Positions 1 through 9,715 of a stretch of DNA of 64,000 bases are shown here, one piece after another (position 1 is the stretch's first letter; each line of letters starts with the position of its first letter). Origin of the DNA: Candidatus Ulvibacter alkanivorans (GTDB lineage: Bacteria > Bacteroidota > Bacteroidia > Flavobacteriales > Flavobacteriaceae). Under the pieces are notes generated by a model. It saw only the letters and a list, made by a program, of their open reading frames with translations, ran no database searches and was not told the DNA's origin. The position numbers were made by a program, and so were the translations under genes. The DNA is taken from NCBI RefSeq assembly GCF_003333325.1, contig NZ_QOLC01000096.1:1-64000 (forward strand). Direction: 5' to 3'.

Positions 1-188
1 CAGTAAAGTTTTTTAACGAATCAAAAGGGTATGGTTTTATCACCAATGATGACACCGGAAAAGACATTTTTGTACACGTTACCGGTCTTAATGGTGAAGC
101 CCTTAATGAAGGTGACAAAGTAGAATATGTTGAAGAAGAAGGAAGAAAAGGAATGGTTGCCGCTCAAGTGCGCGTAATTCATGACTAA
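1..188 (+). CDS. Cold-shock domain protein (Csp family), 3' part only
   Basis: The frame open from the window edge to the TAA at 186-188 encodes 61 residues of a cold-shock domain. The RNP1-like stretch KGYGFIT is followed by the RNP2-like stretch DIFVHVTGL, and the protein ends in AAQVRVIHD. Proteins of this family are small single-strand RNA/DNA chaperones that melt secondary structure in mRNA, acting in the cytoplasm. Family length is about 63-70 residues, so only the first few residues are missing. It converges on tadA and shares the hairpin terminator downstream. Which csp paralogue this is cannot be told from the fragment. Confidence 0.93.
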   Translation, partial: VKFFNESKGYGFITNDDTGKDIFVHVTGLNGEALNEGDKVEYVEEEGRKGMVAAQVRVIHD

Positions 189-214
189 GATATACGAACA
201 ACCACCAAACGAAC

Positions 215-242
215 AAAAGCCCGCTAATAGCGGGCTTTTTTT
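215..242. terminator. Bidirectional intrinsic terminator between csp and tadA
   Basis: A ten-base stem (AAAGCCCGCT / AGCGGGCTTT) with a three-base loop is flanked by A-rich sequence on the left and a T run on the right. It can therefore stop transcription of the cold-shock gene on the plus strand and of tadA on the minus strand. Confidence 0.85.
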
Positions 243-690
243 AATTTAAGTTTCGCTTCTCTATAAAAAACCGCGTAAGCAACTTCGAAGCTTCCTCTGC
301 CATTACGCCCCCTTTCATTACAGTTTTTGGATGCAAGGTTGTTTTTAATGCTATACACCCGCGTTGCTCATCTCGAGCGCCATATACGATTTTAGAAATT
401 TGACTCCAAAACAAAGCCCCGGCACACATTTGGCAAGGCTCGATGGTTACGTATAATGTACAATCCTTAAGGTACTTCCCTCCTAAAAAGTTAGCAGCCG
501 CTGTAATCGCTTGCATTTCGGCATGCGCCGTAACATCGTTTAACAATTCCGTTAAATTGTGCGCTCTTGCAATTATTTGATTATTCGCTACTATAACCGC
601 TCCAATGGGAATTTCTCCCTTTTCGAAAGCAATATTGGCTTCTTGAAGCGCTTTTTTCATAAAATAAGTGTCGTCGTGGGGCTCTATCAT
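241..690 (-). CDS. tadA: tRNA-specific adenosine deaminase TadA
   Basis: This zinc-dependent deaminase of the cytidine deaminase fold converts adenosine 34 to inosine in the tRNA-Arg(ACG) anticodon. Of its 149 residues, the HAE motif (AHAEMQ, near residue 56) supplies a zinc ligand and the proton-shuttle glutamate, and PCQMC (near residue 86) supplies the two cysteine ligands. Length is usual for bacterial TadA. The stop codon sits inside the shared terminator and the gene is divergent from dxs across about 115 bp. A guanine deaminase has the same fold, but the ending and the spacing of the motifs fit TadA better. Confidence 0.92.
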   Translation of the reverse strand: MIEPHDDTYFMKKALQEANIAFEKGEIPIGAVIVANNQIIARAHNLTELLNDVTAHAEMQAITAAANFLGGKYLKDCTLYVTIEPCQMCAGALFWSQISKIVYGARDEQRGCIALKTTLHPKTVMKGGVMAEEASKLLTRFFIEKRNLN

Positions 691-794
691 TATCTATTTT
701 CTTTGAATATCAAAACTACAAAATACACCCTAGGATGCCTAATGAAGCTTTTGGAAAACTCGAGCGAGCTGATTCATTATCTCAATTCAAAATG

Positions 795-802
795 TATCTT
801 TG
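795..802 (+). promoter_or_regulatory. -7 box TATCTTTG for dxs, abutting the start
   Basis: This is a perfect match to the Bacteroidota -7 consensus TAnnTTTG. It ends four bases before the GTG at 807, so transcription should begin at or within a few bases of the start codon. The Met codon at 792 overlaps the box and would lie outside the transcript. Confidence 0.6.
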
Positions 803-806
803 TCCT

Positions 807-2582
807 GTGTCAACAAAACTCTTAGATAGTATTCAATTCCCTGATGACCTTCGGAAACTGCAACGGTCTCAATTGGATTTGGTAGCACAAGAATTACGTG
901 AATTCATTATAAACATTGTGGCGGTTAAAGAAGGACACCTTGGTGCCAGTCTAGGAGTGGTCGAATTAACCGTTGCTTTACACTATACCTTTAATACACC
1001 CGATGATGTTCTAGTGTGGGATGTGGGACATCAAGCCTATGGTCATAAGATCATAACCGGTCGAAAGGATGTATTTGATACGAACCGACAACTACACGGA
1101 ATTAGTGGCTTTCCGAAGCGAAAAGAGAGCGAATACGATGCTTTTGGGACCGGACATAGCAGTACAGCCATATCTGCTACACTCGGAATGGCCATCGCCG
1201 CGAATTTAAAGGGCAACATGACGCGTCAACACATTGCCGTTGTTGGAGATGCTTCCATAGCTAGTGGAATGGCATTCGAAGCTTTAAATCATGCCGGCGT
1301 CACTAACACCAACCTCCTAGTTATTTTAAACGATAATGCGATAGGAATCGATCCCAGTGTTGGTGCTTTAAAAGCGTACCTTTCTAAGGTTACCTTAGAC
1401 GGTGCGCCTGAAACCGATAACATTTTCGAAGCCTTGCATTTTACGTATTCCGGTCCCGTAGATGGCCACGATCTTGAGCAACTATTAAAGAAACTGGAAG
1501 AACTTAAAGAGATACCAGGCCCTAAACTCTTACACGTAATCACCAAAAAAGGAAAAGGATTACGACAAGCCGAGGAACAGCAGATCACGTATCATGCACC
1601 CGGAAAATTTGATGCAAAAACCGGAGAACTACATCCAAAAGATACAGCAAATCTTCCCCCAAAATTTCAAGATGTTTTCGGAAAAACACTCGTTCGTTTG
1701 GCAGAAAATAATCCGAACATCGTGGGGATTACTCCTGCAATGCCAACAGGAAGTTCGCTAAAATATTTGATAGAGGCCTTTCCCGATCGTGCCTTCGATG
1801 TTGGAATAGCCGAACAACATGCTGTGACTTTCGCGGCTGGTCTGGCAACACAAGGGCTACATGTTTTTTGTAATATCTATTCCACTTTTTTACAACGTGC
1901 CTACGATCAAGTAATACACGATGTGTGTTTGCAAAACTTAGCGGTTATTTTCTGTTTAGACCGGGCAGGAATTGTGGGGCAAGATGGAGCGACACATCAC
2001 GGTATCTTCGACTTGGCGTATTTACGCTGTATCCCGAATCTAATTATTTGTGCCCCCCGAAATGAGGTCGAACTGCGTAATATACTGTATACAGCCCAAT
2101 TAGGACTTGAACATCCTATCGCAATACGCTATCCGAGAGGTCGTGGCACCATGGTTGAATGGGAAGTTCCTTTTTCTAAAATTCAAATTGGAAAAGGAGA
2201 AGAACTTAAGTCCGGTAAACATATTGCTGTTTTAACTATAGGCACCATGGCTACCAACGCTATGAACGCCATAGAAAAACTTTCCGAAGAAAAAGAAATT
2301 GCGTGCTACGATATGCGATTTGCCAAACCTTTAGATACCGATCTACTTCATACGATCTGCCAAAATTTTAATACCATCCTTACCATAGAAGATGGCGTGA
2401 TCGCCGGTGGCTTTGGCAGTGCAATTTCAGAATTTATAACTACAAATAACTATACGGTCTCGTTGGAAATGCTTGGGGTACCCGACCTATTCCCGGAACA
2501 TGGTTCGGTTGAAGAATTACATCATCTTTGTGGTATTTCTTCGGAAGCCATTTATGAAAAACTTTTATACTTACTTCCATAA
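807..2582 (+). CDS. dxs: 1-deoxy-D-xylulose-5-phosphate synthase
   Basis: Dxs condenses pyruvate and glyceraldehyde-3-phosphate to DXP using thiamine diphosphate, the first step of the MEP isoprenoid pathway. The N-terminal ThDP-binding part shows GHLGASLGVVELTVALHY and the GDASIASGMAFEALNHAG stretch with a downstream NDN. The central pyrimidine-binding part has DVGIAEQHAVTFAAGLA, with the conserved catalytic Glu, and the C-terminal transketolase domain follows. The frame is open from ATG 735 and ATG 792, but homologue-like sequence begins at STKLLDSI just after GTG 807, and the -7 box at 795-802 lies inside the longer versions. I therefore chose GTG 807, which gives 591 residues. Confidence 0.93.
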   Translation: MSTKLLDSIQFPDDLRKLQRSQLDLVAQELREFIINIVAVKEGHLGASLGVVELTVALHYTFNTPDDVLVWDVGHQAYGHKIITGRKDVFDTNRQLHGISGFPKRKESEYDAFGTGHSSTAISATLGMAIAANLKGNMTRQHIAVVGDASIASGMAFEALNHAGVTNTNLLVILNDNAIGIDPSVGALKAYLSKVTLDGAPETDNIFEALHFTYSGPVDGHDLEQLLKKLEELKEIPGPKLLHVITKKGKGLRQAEEQQITYHAPGKFDAKTGELHPKDTANLPPKFQDVFGKTLVRLAENNPNIVGITPAMPTGSSLKYLIEAFPDRAFDVGIAEQHAVTFAAGLATQGLHVFCNIYSTFLQRAYDQVIHDVCLQNLAVIFCLDRAGIVGQDGATHHGIFDLAYLRCIPNLIICAPRNEVELRNILYTAQLGLEHPIAIRYPRGRGTMVEWEVPFSKIQIGKGEELKSGKHIAVLTIGTMATNAMNAIEKLSEEKEIACYDMRFAKPLDTDLLHTICQNFNTILTIEDGVIAGGFGSAISEFITTNNYTVSLEMLGVPDLFPEHGSVEELHHLCGISSEAIYEKLLYLLP

Positions 2583-2612
2583 AAAAAAGAGGCCATAAAG
2601 CCTCTTTTTTAC
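2583..2612. terminator. Bidirectional terminator between dxs and the M36 peptidase
   Basis: The inverted repeat AAAGAGGC / GCCTCTTT around CATAAA is bounded by an A run on the left and a T run on the right. It serves both converging genes. Confidence 0.85.
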
Positions 2613-2629
2613 TAGTGAATCCGGTCAAC

Positions 2630-5254
2630 TTATTGTATCAACAACTTAGCTGAGTGGGTGTAATTATTACCATCGATTTTCACGACATACACGCCTGTAT
2701 CTAAAGATCCTGCATTAATACTTACTATATTCTGCAGATCGGCTTGGGTTGTAAATACCTTTCTTCCGTTCAGATCAAAGATCGAAATCGTTACATCGCC
2801 AACTGCAACTACAGAGCGAATATTAATTTCTCCATTTGAAGGGTTCGGATAAATGATAAAGTTATTATCATAAGAATTGGTCTCTCCCACAGAAAGCGTA
2901 CAATCGGGACCTTCAGGAATATCGAAGTTCTCTACTTGGTCACTTCTACTAAATCGACTCCCTTGATCGGCATCTACACCTAACCCGCGAGCTGCAAAAA
3001 CTCCCCAGATCAAGCATCGGTTTGCGCCTCCATTTGCCAACTCGTCGGCTTGTAAGATAGCATCTCTCGCGTCTTCAAAACCTGGGCTACAGATTTGAAG
3101 TTTCATACCGTCAATAACTAATTGTAATGCTTTATTATTTCCACCGGTACCATTATAGATATCCGGATCATATCCGTCTTGGTCTATAAATGCCCACGTT
3201 AGATCCCATAACATGGTCGCCCAAACGAATCCAATCCCATGAGGTTGTGAAACTCCGGCGTTGGTATCGCCGTAGGTAAAATCGTTTATAGCAAAATCAG
3301 TACTATAAGGTGCATTTCTGTCCGGCAATCCGGTTCCTTGCGGCGATTGTCCAAGGACATAGGTTCCAATTCCGCGAACATCGTCGCCTTGGTCACCTGG
3401 CTTCATGGTCAACATAAGGCCTAAGTAATCACTCCAGCCTTCTCCCATTTGCTCATCGTTCTGTAAACATCCCGCTTGTCCAGGTCCACCGGTTAATCTA
3501 TTTGATACACCGTGACCGTATTCATGGGCTATAATTACATTATCTAAGTCGCCATCACGTTGAAAAGGGTCTTCACCGGACCCATCATCTTCTAATGTCG
3601 CATTGATAGTATCTCCATTTAATAATGAGGTAATGATTGGTTCTCCATCTGCTTCAAAGATCATAATTGCAGGGATTCCTATACCGGCACCGGTTCCTCC
3701 CATCGGGATAGGGTCTGTTGGTACATTATTAACAACAACTACGGCAATTGCGCCTGCTGCTTCAGCAGATGCTACTTTAACCGTAAAATTACACTCGCCT
3801 CTTCGCACCACGGCAATATTCCCGTTTAGTGCTCCGGCATTGGTTATATTGTCACATCCGTCGTAAGGATCGGTCGATGCTCCTGCATCGTCGTCTTCCA
3901 TAACAACAAGGTCTGCTGTAATTGGTGTCGTTGGTAACGGTGTTCCTCCAAAATTAGAATCGAATGCCAAGTACTGCCCAGCCAGTGGTCCATTATTAAC
4001 CGTCAAAAAAGTACCTAATACTTCTCCCGGTGCACTCCACAAGAACATTTGCATGACACCATTTTGTCCATCTGGCGGCGTTCCGAAGTTAGCATTGTTC
4101 AGACCTCCACCGTCTTGTGATTGCGCAAATACAAAATCGGATTGTGCTCCACCATTTCCGTAGTTATTCTGTTGGAAATTTCCACTGGGCTCATCAAAAC
4201 CATATTGATACATTACATCGTGCATGATATTGTTCCAGTAGAATAAGTTGGTCGTTGCAGCGTCTAAGAAATTAATAGGCTGCTGTGGTAAGCCATACGG
4301 AAAATCAAACTCTAAAGTTGGTCCTCCATCGGGTCCAAATACTACATCGTTGTTTCCATTTATATCGTCATGTGCGTCTACATTATTTCCTTTAGTTCTG
4401 GTAAACTCAGGTCCGGCGATACCATTAATGTCATGCCATCCAAAGGGTGACGCCGTCGCATCAGAAGGGTCGGAAACCAATTGGTCAGGTCCATCATTTG
4501 GACTTTCCAAAGGCAATGGAAACACTCTGTACGAGTTAGATCCAGCAATTATTTCAGCATCGCGATACGGATTAGGATATTTTGCTTCTAGCACGCTCAT
4601 TTCGTTATTATGACCAGCGTGAGGTCCGGTACCTATGGTACAATTAACCACCCAATCATCTGTAGCGATCAAATTACCTGTAACGGCGTCTATACGTACG
4701 CTATACCAATGACTTCTATCGGTAAGATAGATGCTTAGGTCCCAAGCTAGGCGTAGGCTATTTTCCTCGGAGGGTTGAAACACCAATCGAACAGGAATTT
4801 CTTCCAATGAAATGGATCCATTCGAATACACGAACGAATGCGAATTAATTGTTTCTTCCAAAATCAAGCCCGACGGACTTGACAGTCCTAGTTGATTTGC
4901 GGCCTTGTTGATTGCTGTTTCGGCGGTAATTGCAGGAGTAACTGTGTTTATCTTATTCTGTAGTCCGGCAGTGAACGATAGATTGGCCACAACCACTTCG
5001 TTGTTTTTAATAGCCATTGGTGAACTAGAGTTTAGAATCTCTATGCCTTCAAAGCGTTGAGAGACATACACATTGTCCACATTCATACTTTGAGAATAAC
5101 TTTGAGCGTTAATCACGAAATCGCTAACATCTTCAGGCTGTAAACCTAATGCTGAGCGATTCGCAGTTAAGTACGAACTAACAACTCCTTCATAATTTTG
5201 TGCACTCGAAATACCTGTAAATAGTACGACGAGTAAGAGTAATAATTTTTTCAT
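2630..5254 (-). CDS. Secreted M36 (fungalysin-type) metallopeptidase with PA insert and T9SS sorting tail
   Basis: This 874-residue extracellular zinc protease begins with a signal peptide (KKLLLLLVVLFTGISSAQ). An FTP-like propeptide follows to about residue 200. The M36 catalytic region carries HEYGHGVSNRL near residue 578, where the two His are zinc ligands and the Glu is catalytic. A protease-associated (PA) domain is inserted at about residues 430-550. The last ~80 residues form a T9SS type A sorting domain (IYPNPSNGEINIRS ... GVYVVKI ... KLLIQ), which directs export through the Por secretion system and surface attachment or release. The likely role is degradation of environmental protein. 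It is monocistronic. No TTCCGAAG octamer is present in it. Confidence 0.92.
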   Translation of the reverse strand: MKKLLLLLVVLFTGISSAQNYEGVVSSYLTANRSALGLQPEDVSDFVINAQSYSQSMNVDNVYVSQRFEGIEILNSSSPMAIKNNEVVVANLSFTAGLQNKINTVTPAITAETAINKAANQLGLSSPSGLILEETINSHSFVYSNGSISLEEIPVRLVFQPSEENSLRLAWDLSIYLTDRSHWYSVRIDAVTGNLIATDDWVVNCTIGTGPHAGHNNEMSVLEAKYPNPYRDAEIIAGSNSYRVFPLPLESPNDGPDQLVSDPSDATASPFGWHDINGIAGPEFTRTKGNNVDAHDDINGNNDVVFGPDGGPTLEFDFPYGLPQQPINFLDAATTNLFYWNNIMHDVMYQYGFDEPSGNFQQNNYGNGGAQSDFVFAQSQDGGGLNNANFGTPPDGQNGVMQMFLWSAPGEVLGTFLTVNNGPLAGQYLAFDSNFGGTPLPTTPITADLVVMEDDDAGASTDPYDGCDNITNAGALNGNIAVVRRGECNFTVKVASAEAAGAIAVVVVNNVPTDPIPMGGTGAGIGIPAIMIFEADGEPIITSLLNGDTINATLEDDGSGEDPFQRDGDLDNVIIAHEYGHGVSNRLTGGPGQAGCLQNDEQMGEGWSDYLGLMLTMKPGDQGDDVRGIGTYVLGQSPQGTGLPDRNAPYSTDFAINDFTYGDTNAGVSQPHGIGFVWATMLWDLTWAFIDQDGYDPDIYNGTGGNNKALQLVIDGMKLQICSPGFEDARDAILQADELANGGANRCLIWGVFAARGLGVDADQGSRFSRSDQVENFDIPEGPDCTLSVGETNSYDNNFIIYPNPSNGEINIRSVVAVGDVTISIFDLNGRKVFTTQADLQNIVSINAGSLDTGVYVVKIDGNNYTHSAKLLIQ

Positions 5255-5393
5255 AGTAAGTGTTTAATTAAAATGTGACCGAAAAGTACATCGACAATCA
5301 CATTTGTTGTTGGAAATCATAATTTACTAAAAATATCACAAATGAACCAATTTTGCTATGATACTGTGCTATTTAACATTTTAAAACCCATTT

Positions 5394-6734
5394 TTAAGCG
5401 TTTCCTTTAATTTTCTGAAACATTTGTAGTGCATTTCCGTCAGTTAGCCTGGAAATATAGTTACAGCAATCCATAAGTTGCTCATAAATGGTTTGCTCTT
5501 CGGAAAAATTAGTGTTCAAACTTGCAAGCAGTAATGAATCGTAATGACGAAGTGATCCATTTCTATAATTTTCTGAAGCAGTAGTGTAGGCATCTAACAA
5601 GGTAGTTAGTACGGTGTACCCTGCAATTTCTTTTTCGATTACTTCATTGCTCTTATAGATCTTCTCGATACTGATCTTTAGTATATCCGCGATTTGTGCC
5701 TTATAACTACTATGCTCTAAAAGTGCCGCTTCGAAGGTGCCTTCGAGTATGGCTTCCTCATGTTCCAAAAAGATCATAGCAGCTTCAGAAATTAACGTAT
5801 TAATCGCCAGCGATCGCAAATAGGCCAACCTGTCTGATGCTGTTTGTAGTGAATGGTATTTCGTCGTATTTATGGAATTGCTAACCAGTTTGATCAAATA
5901 CTCTAACGCCATTTCTTCTTCGATAAGCCCGAGATTTATACCGTCTTCAAAATCGATGATGGTATAGCAAATGTCATCGGCAGCTTCTACTAAAAAGGTC
6001 AAGGGATGGCGCGCAAAACTCATGTCTTTGGTCGCACCTCGTTGAAGTAAACCTAATTCGGTTGCCACCTCATCGAAAAAAGCTGTTTCCGACTGAAACA
6101 CCCCGTACTTTTTATCGGCAATGTGCTTCGTTGGTTTTTTTGGAAGTGATTCTTTTGGGTATTTCATAAAGGCCCCCAATGTGGCATACGATAGTCGTAA
6201 TCCGCCTTCTACTCCATTTCTGCTTTCGGTTAAAATTTTAAATCCATTGGCATTGCCTTCAAAATCTACAAGATCCTGAAACTCTTTTTCCGATAACTGC
6301 GACTTAAATCGTTTTCCGTTGCCATTCAGAAAAAAGTCTCCAATAGCTTTTTCTCCACTGTGCCCAAACGGCGGATTCCCAATGTCGTGCGCAAGTGCTG
6401 CCGCTGCGACTATTGCTCCAAAATCGTTAAATTGAAATCCGTGCACTTCTTTTAATTGTGGGTGCTTCTGTAAAATAGATCGTCCAACGATTCGTCCCAA
6501 AGAACGCCCCACTACCGACACTTCGAGACTATGTGTTAATCGAGTATGTACAAAAGAGGTTTTTGACAAAGGAATAACCTGAGTCTTATCTTGGAGGCTT
6601 CTAAAAGCCGAAGAGAAGATAATACGATCGTAATCTACCTCAAACCCAAGACGTGTTTCGTCTTGCTCTATTCGTAAGCGTTTATTAATGTCACCTTTCC
6701 GTCGTAAGGACAACAATTTTTCCCATTGCATCAT
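5394..6734 (-). CDS. dgt: dGTPase-family deoxynucleoside triphosphate triphosphohydrolase
   Basis: This HD-domain enzyme hydrolyses dNTPs to the deoxynucleoside and triphosphate. In its 446 residues, the N-terminus has RRKGDINKRLRIEQDETRLGFEVDYDRI, with FRSLQDKTQVIPL and the H-T-R-L-T-H-S-L-EV metal/nucleotide motif. The HD pair is in LAHDIGNPPFGHSGEKA near residue 118. Another Met follows immediately at the start, so either is possible. Length matches the E. coli Dgt subfamily, but substrate preference among dNTPs cannot be read from sequence. It is divergent from the TonB receptor. Confidence 0.9.
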   Translation of the reverse strand: MMQWEKLLSLRRKGDINKRLRIEQDETRLGFEVDYDRIIFSSAFRSLQDKTQVIPLSKTSFVHTRLTHSLEVSVVGRSLGRIVGRSILQKHPQLKEVHGFQFNDFGAIVAAAALAHDIGNPPFGHSGEKAIGDFFLNGNGKRFKSQLSEKEFQDLVDFEGNANGFKILTESRNGVEGGLRLSYATLGAFMKYPKESLPKKPTKHIADKKYGVFQSETAFFDEVATELGLLQRGATKDMSFARHPLTFLVEAADDICYTIIDFEDGINLGLIEEEMALEYLIKLVSNSINTTKYHSLQTASDRLAYLRSLAINTLISEAAMIFLEHEEAILEGTFEAALLEHSSYKAQIADILKISIEKIYKSNEVIEKEIAGYTVLTTLLDAYTTASENYRNGSLRHYDSLLLASLNTNFSEEQTIYEQLMDCCNYISRLTDGNALQMFQKIKGNA

Positions 6735-6837
6735 GGCTTATATTTTGAACAGCAAGATAGTGTTTTAGCCAAGTATTTCCCACTCCTGCTCCAATGTTAT
6801 GTACTTAACATTGCCATAACCTTTCTATCATAGAGAG

Positions 6838-6882
6838 TTAATCTACACGTAACATCGACTTTACACTATCTAGGTTTCTTTG
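6838..6882 (+). promoter_or_regulatory. Pho-box-like triple repeat and promoter of the TonB receptor operon
   Basis: Three 7-nt half-sites lie exactly 11 nt apart: TTAATCT (6838), GTAACAT (6849) and TTTACAC (6860). A 9-nt gap then leads to TTCTTTG (6876-6882), a variant -7 box. Initiation near 6888 would leave a leader of about 17 nt before ATG 6905. The 11-nt period is that of PhoB-type direct repeats. A further imperfect 11-nt repeat (AACATT 6807 / AACCTT 6818) lies upstream. The same layout recurs at 11538 and 11724. Confidence 0.6.
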
Positions 6883-6904
6883 CAGCAGAAATCAATAAGT
6901 ACTA

Positions 6905-9685
6905 ATGAGAAAATACATATCACTTCTTTTACTAATTGTCACAGCCGGAGCAGTTGCTCAAACAGGCTCGATCGTAGGTAGTTTAACAGACAAAGATTTT
7001 AACAACGAACCCCTTGCGTTTGCAAATGTTGTTATTAAAGGAACCTCCACCGGGACTACCTCCGATTTTGACGGTCTTTATGCATTAGAAAATTTAGCTC
7101 CCGGCACCTATACCATAGTATATAGTTTTGTGGGCTACGAAACCGTTGAGATTGATGGTGTGGTCGTAGAAGCAAACAAGGTTACCACAGTTAATGTGCC
7201 TATGGGAGCGAGTGCCGCTGCGCTTGACGAGGTCATAATTAAGACTACCACAAAAAGAGAAAGTGAAATTGCGCTTCTCTTGGAACAGAAAAAAGCGACC
7301 ACTATAAAACAAAATATTGGAGCCGATGAACTGAGCCGTAAGGGTATAAGTGATGCGGCGTCCGCAGTAGCTCAAATCGCCGGTATTTCGAGACAAGAAG
7401 GAGGTGGAAATGTCTACGTGCGTGGGTTGGGAGACCGATATCTTAATACGACCTATAATGGTCTCTCGCTTCCGTCGAATGATATAGAGAAAAAGAACAT
7501 TGACCTCGATTTATTTCCTTCCGATGTGATTCAATACGTATCGGTTAGTAAAGCGTATTCAACCGCTTTCTACGGTGATTTCGCCGCTGGAAATGTTAAT
7601 ATTATTGCGAAAGAGTATTCCGGCAACGGATTTTTGGAAGCCGAATTAGGGAGCGGCTTTAATAGCAGATCTATAGGGGAGAATTTTGTAAAAAGTGAAG
7701 GCACCAGTTACTTCGGATTTTACAATCGTTATGACAACAATCCATTTGCCGTGGTTCTTTCGCACGGTGTTGATCCGGAGTCGGCTGGAGAAGCCATTCG
7801 AGCCATTGGAAGCTTAACAGGTGGTACATCTATTGACATAGGAGAAGAATCTAAGCTTAGCTTCTTCGCTACTGCGGCCTTTGATAATAATTTTGAGTAT
7901 CGTAGTGGTAGTGCAGCCGATTTTACCACTGTTGAAAAGGTGGTATATCCGGCAATAGAAGAATACGAATACAGTACAACCACTACAGCCATGGCCAATA
8001 TCATCTTTAGGGCCAACAGCGATCACAAGATTAGTTACAACTCCTTATTCATAAATAATGCAACCGATGAAGTGGGCTATTACGGTGTAAATGGCCAAGG
8101 TGCAAATCGTGACGCGATCCTGAATACCGATAAAGGATTCTATCAAATGAATGTGCAATTCGATCAAGACATGATTTTCGTAAATCAATTGCTTGGGACA
8201 CACACCATAAACGAGAAGCTTAAATTAGACTGGGGAGTAGGTTACAATAAGGTATTTGCGCGACAGCCGGACAGAAAGCGAATTAGTTTAGAGCGCTACG
8301 ATCTAGCATTAGACAACGATCCTGCAACAAATCCTTCGTTCTATAATAACATCCCATTCGACAACCAACGGTATTTTCAAAACATAGAAGATGAAGAGTT
8401 GAACAGTCGTATCAATCTTGAATATACAGCTTCAGAAAAGTTAACATTTAATGTTGGTTATAACGGAAGAACCAAAGAGCGTTACTTCGAAAATATTCGA
8501 TACGGTTACAACTTTATCGAGCCTAACACGCCGGCACCGGATGTGAATAACTTTGATGAAATATTTTCCGTAGAAAACCTTGGAACCGTATATAATACCT
8601 TTGTTATAAACGCGATCTCACCTGAAAACGGAATAGATAATACCAACTATCCGGGTTTAAATGAGAACACCTTCAAAGGAAATTTAGATGTGTACGCAGG
8701 ATATGTGAATGCCGAACTTATGGTTGGAGAGAAACTGACATTGGTTCCCGGAATTCACCTGGAGTCCTTTGCGCAAGAGATCGTCTACGATGTAATCAAT
8801 ATCTCACCAACCGATCCCGGATTCCGAACTGCTTACGAAAACTTCTATTTGCCTAGTTTAAACGTTAAATATGCCTTGACCGAGGATCAAAATCTTCGTT
8901 TCGCAGCCAGCCAAACCGTATCGAATCCGGAATTTAAAGAGGTGGCTCCTTATGTGTATGAGGACGTGACCCAGCGAATTGGAGGTAACCCAGACTTGTT
9001 AGACGACCCGTCTTTCTCGAAGATCTTTAATGCCGATATTAAATATGAATGGTTCTTCGGAAGAAGTGAACTGTTCTCTTTAGGCGCTTTTGCTAAGCAG
9101 ATCAATGATCCTATCAACTTAGTGGTAGCCAATGACGCCACTGGAACCCAGCGCTACTTCCGAACCGGAAATAAAGCAGAAGTGATTGGTGGTGAACTTG
9201 AGGTTCGTAAAAATGTACTACAGGATGAAGATGAAAACAGCATCCTTTCGGTTGGAGCAAATGTTACTTATATGTACACCGAACAAGATCTTAAAAGCAA
9301 TGAAGGCACTTTTACTTCAACGTTCGAACGAGCAACCGATGAGCTGCAAGGAGCATCACCATTGTTGATCAATGCCGATGTTAATTACAGTCCTACCTTC
9401 GGAAGCTATAAACCTACCGCGAACCTTGTATTTTCCTATTTCTCCGATCGTATAGCAGCCTTAGGGTCGGGACAACTAGGTAATATCGTAGAAAAGGCTG
9501 TTCCGGTTCTTGACTTTGTATGGAGAAACAAAATAGGAAACCATTTTGAAATAAATGCAACGGCAAAAAACCTATTAGACCCAACCATAGAACGCATTCG
9601 TGAAAATACATCACAAGGAGATTTTGTGATTTCATCATATAAAAGAGGCATCAACCTTTCATTACAACTTAAATACAATTTTTAA
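6905..9685 (+). CDS. TonB-dependent outer-membrane receptor with carboxypeptidase-D-like N-terminal domain
   Basis: This is a 926-residue outer-membrane receptor energised by TonB-ExbBD. A signal peptide (about residues 1-19) is followed by a CarboxypepD_reg-like beta-sandwich (about 22-110; GSIVGSLTDKDFNNEPL). The plug domain (about 125-235) contains VYVRGLGDRYLNTTYNGL, and the rest is a 22-strand-type barrel ending in SLQLKYNF with a terminal aromatic. No SusD gene is adjacent. Instead, a lipoprotein gene follows 30 bp downstream in the same transcript. The substrate cannot be read from the sequence. The promoter architecture shared with the porin/PiT genes suggests a phosphorus-containing ligand or phosphate-starvation control. 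Confidence 0.93.
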   Translation: MRKYISLLLLIVTAGAVAQTGSIVGSLTDKDFNNEPLAFANVVIKGTSTGTTSDFDGLYALENLAPGTYTIVYSFVGYETVEIDGVVVEANKVTTVNVPMGASAAALDEVIIKTTTKRESEIALLLEQKKATTIKQNIGADELSRKGISDAASAVAQIAGISRQEGGGNVYVRGLGDRYLNTTYNGLSLPSNDIEKKNIDLDLFPSDVIQYVSVSKAYSTAFYGDFAAGNVNIIAKEYSGNGFLEAELGSGFNSRSIGENFVKSEGTSYFGFYNRYDNNPFAVVLSHGVDPESAGEAIRAIGSLTGGTSIDIGEESKLSFFATAAFDNNFEYRSGSAADFTTVEKVVYPAIEEYEYSTTTTAMANIIFRANSDHKISYNSLFINNATDEVGYYGVNGQGANRDAILNTDKGFYQMNVQFDQDMIFVNQLLGTHTINEKLKLDWGVGYNKVFARQPDRKRISLERYDLALDNDPATNPSFYNNIPFDNQRYFQNIEDEELNSRINLEYTASEKLTFNVGYNGRTKERYFENIRYGYNFIEPNTPAPDVNNFDEIFSVENLGTVYNTFVINAISPENGIDNTNYPGLNENTFKGNLDVYAGYVNAELMVGEKLTLVPGIHLESFAQEIVYDVINISPTDPGFRTAYENFYLPSLNVKYALTEDQNLRFAASQTVSNPEFKEVAPYVYEDVTQRIGGNPDLLDDPSFSKIFNADIKYEWFFGRSELFSLGAFAKQINDPINLVVANDATGTQRYFRTGNKAEVIGGELEVRKNVLQDEDENSILSVGANVTYMYTEQDLKSNEGTFTSTFERATDELQGASPLLINADVNYSPTFGSYKPTANLVFSYFSDRIAALGSGQLGNIVEKAVPVLDFVWRNKIGNHFEINATAKNLLDPTIERIRENTSQGDFVISSYKRGINLSLQLKYNF

Positions 9686-9715
9686 TAACTAAACAATTAA
9701 TTAATACTAGAACAT

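Noticed and set aside
559..825. Plus-strand frame of 88 codons over tadA and the dxs start
   Set aside because: It is a shadow of tadA on the other strand, with no family features and no promoter.
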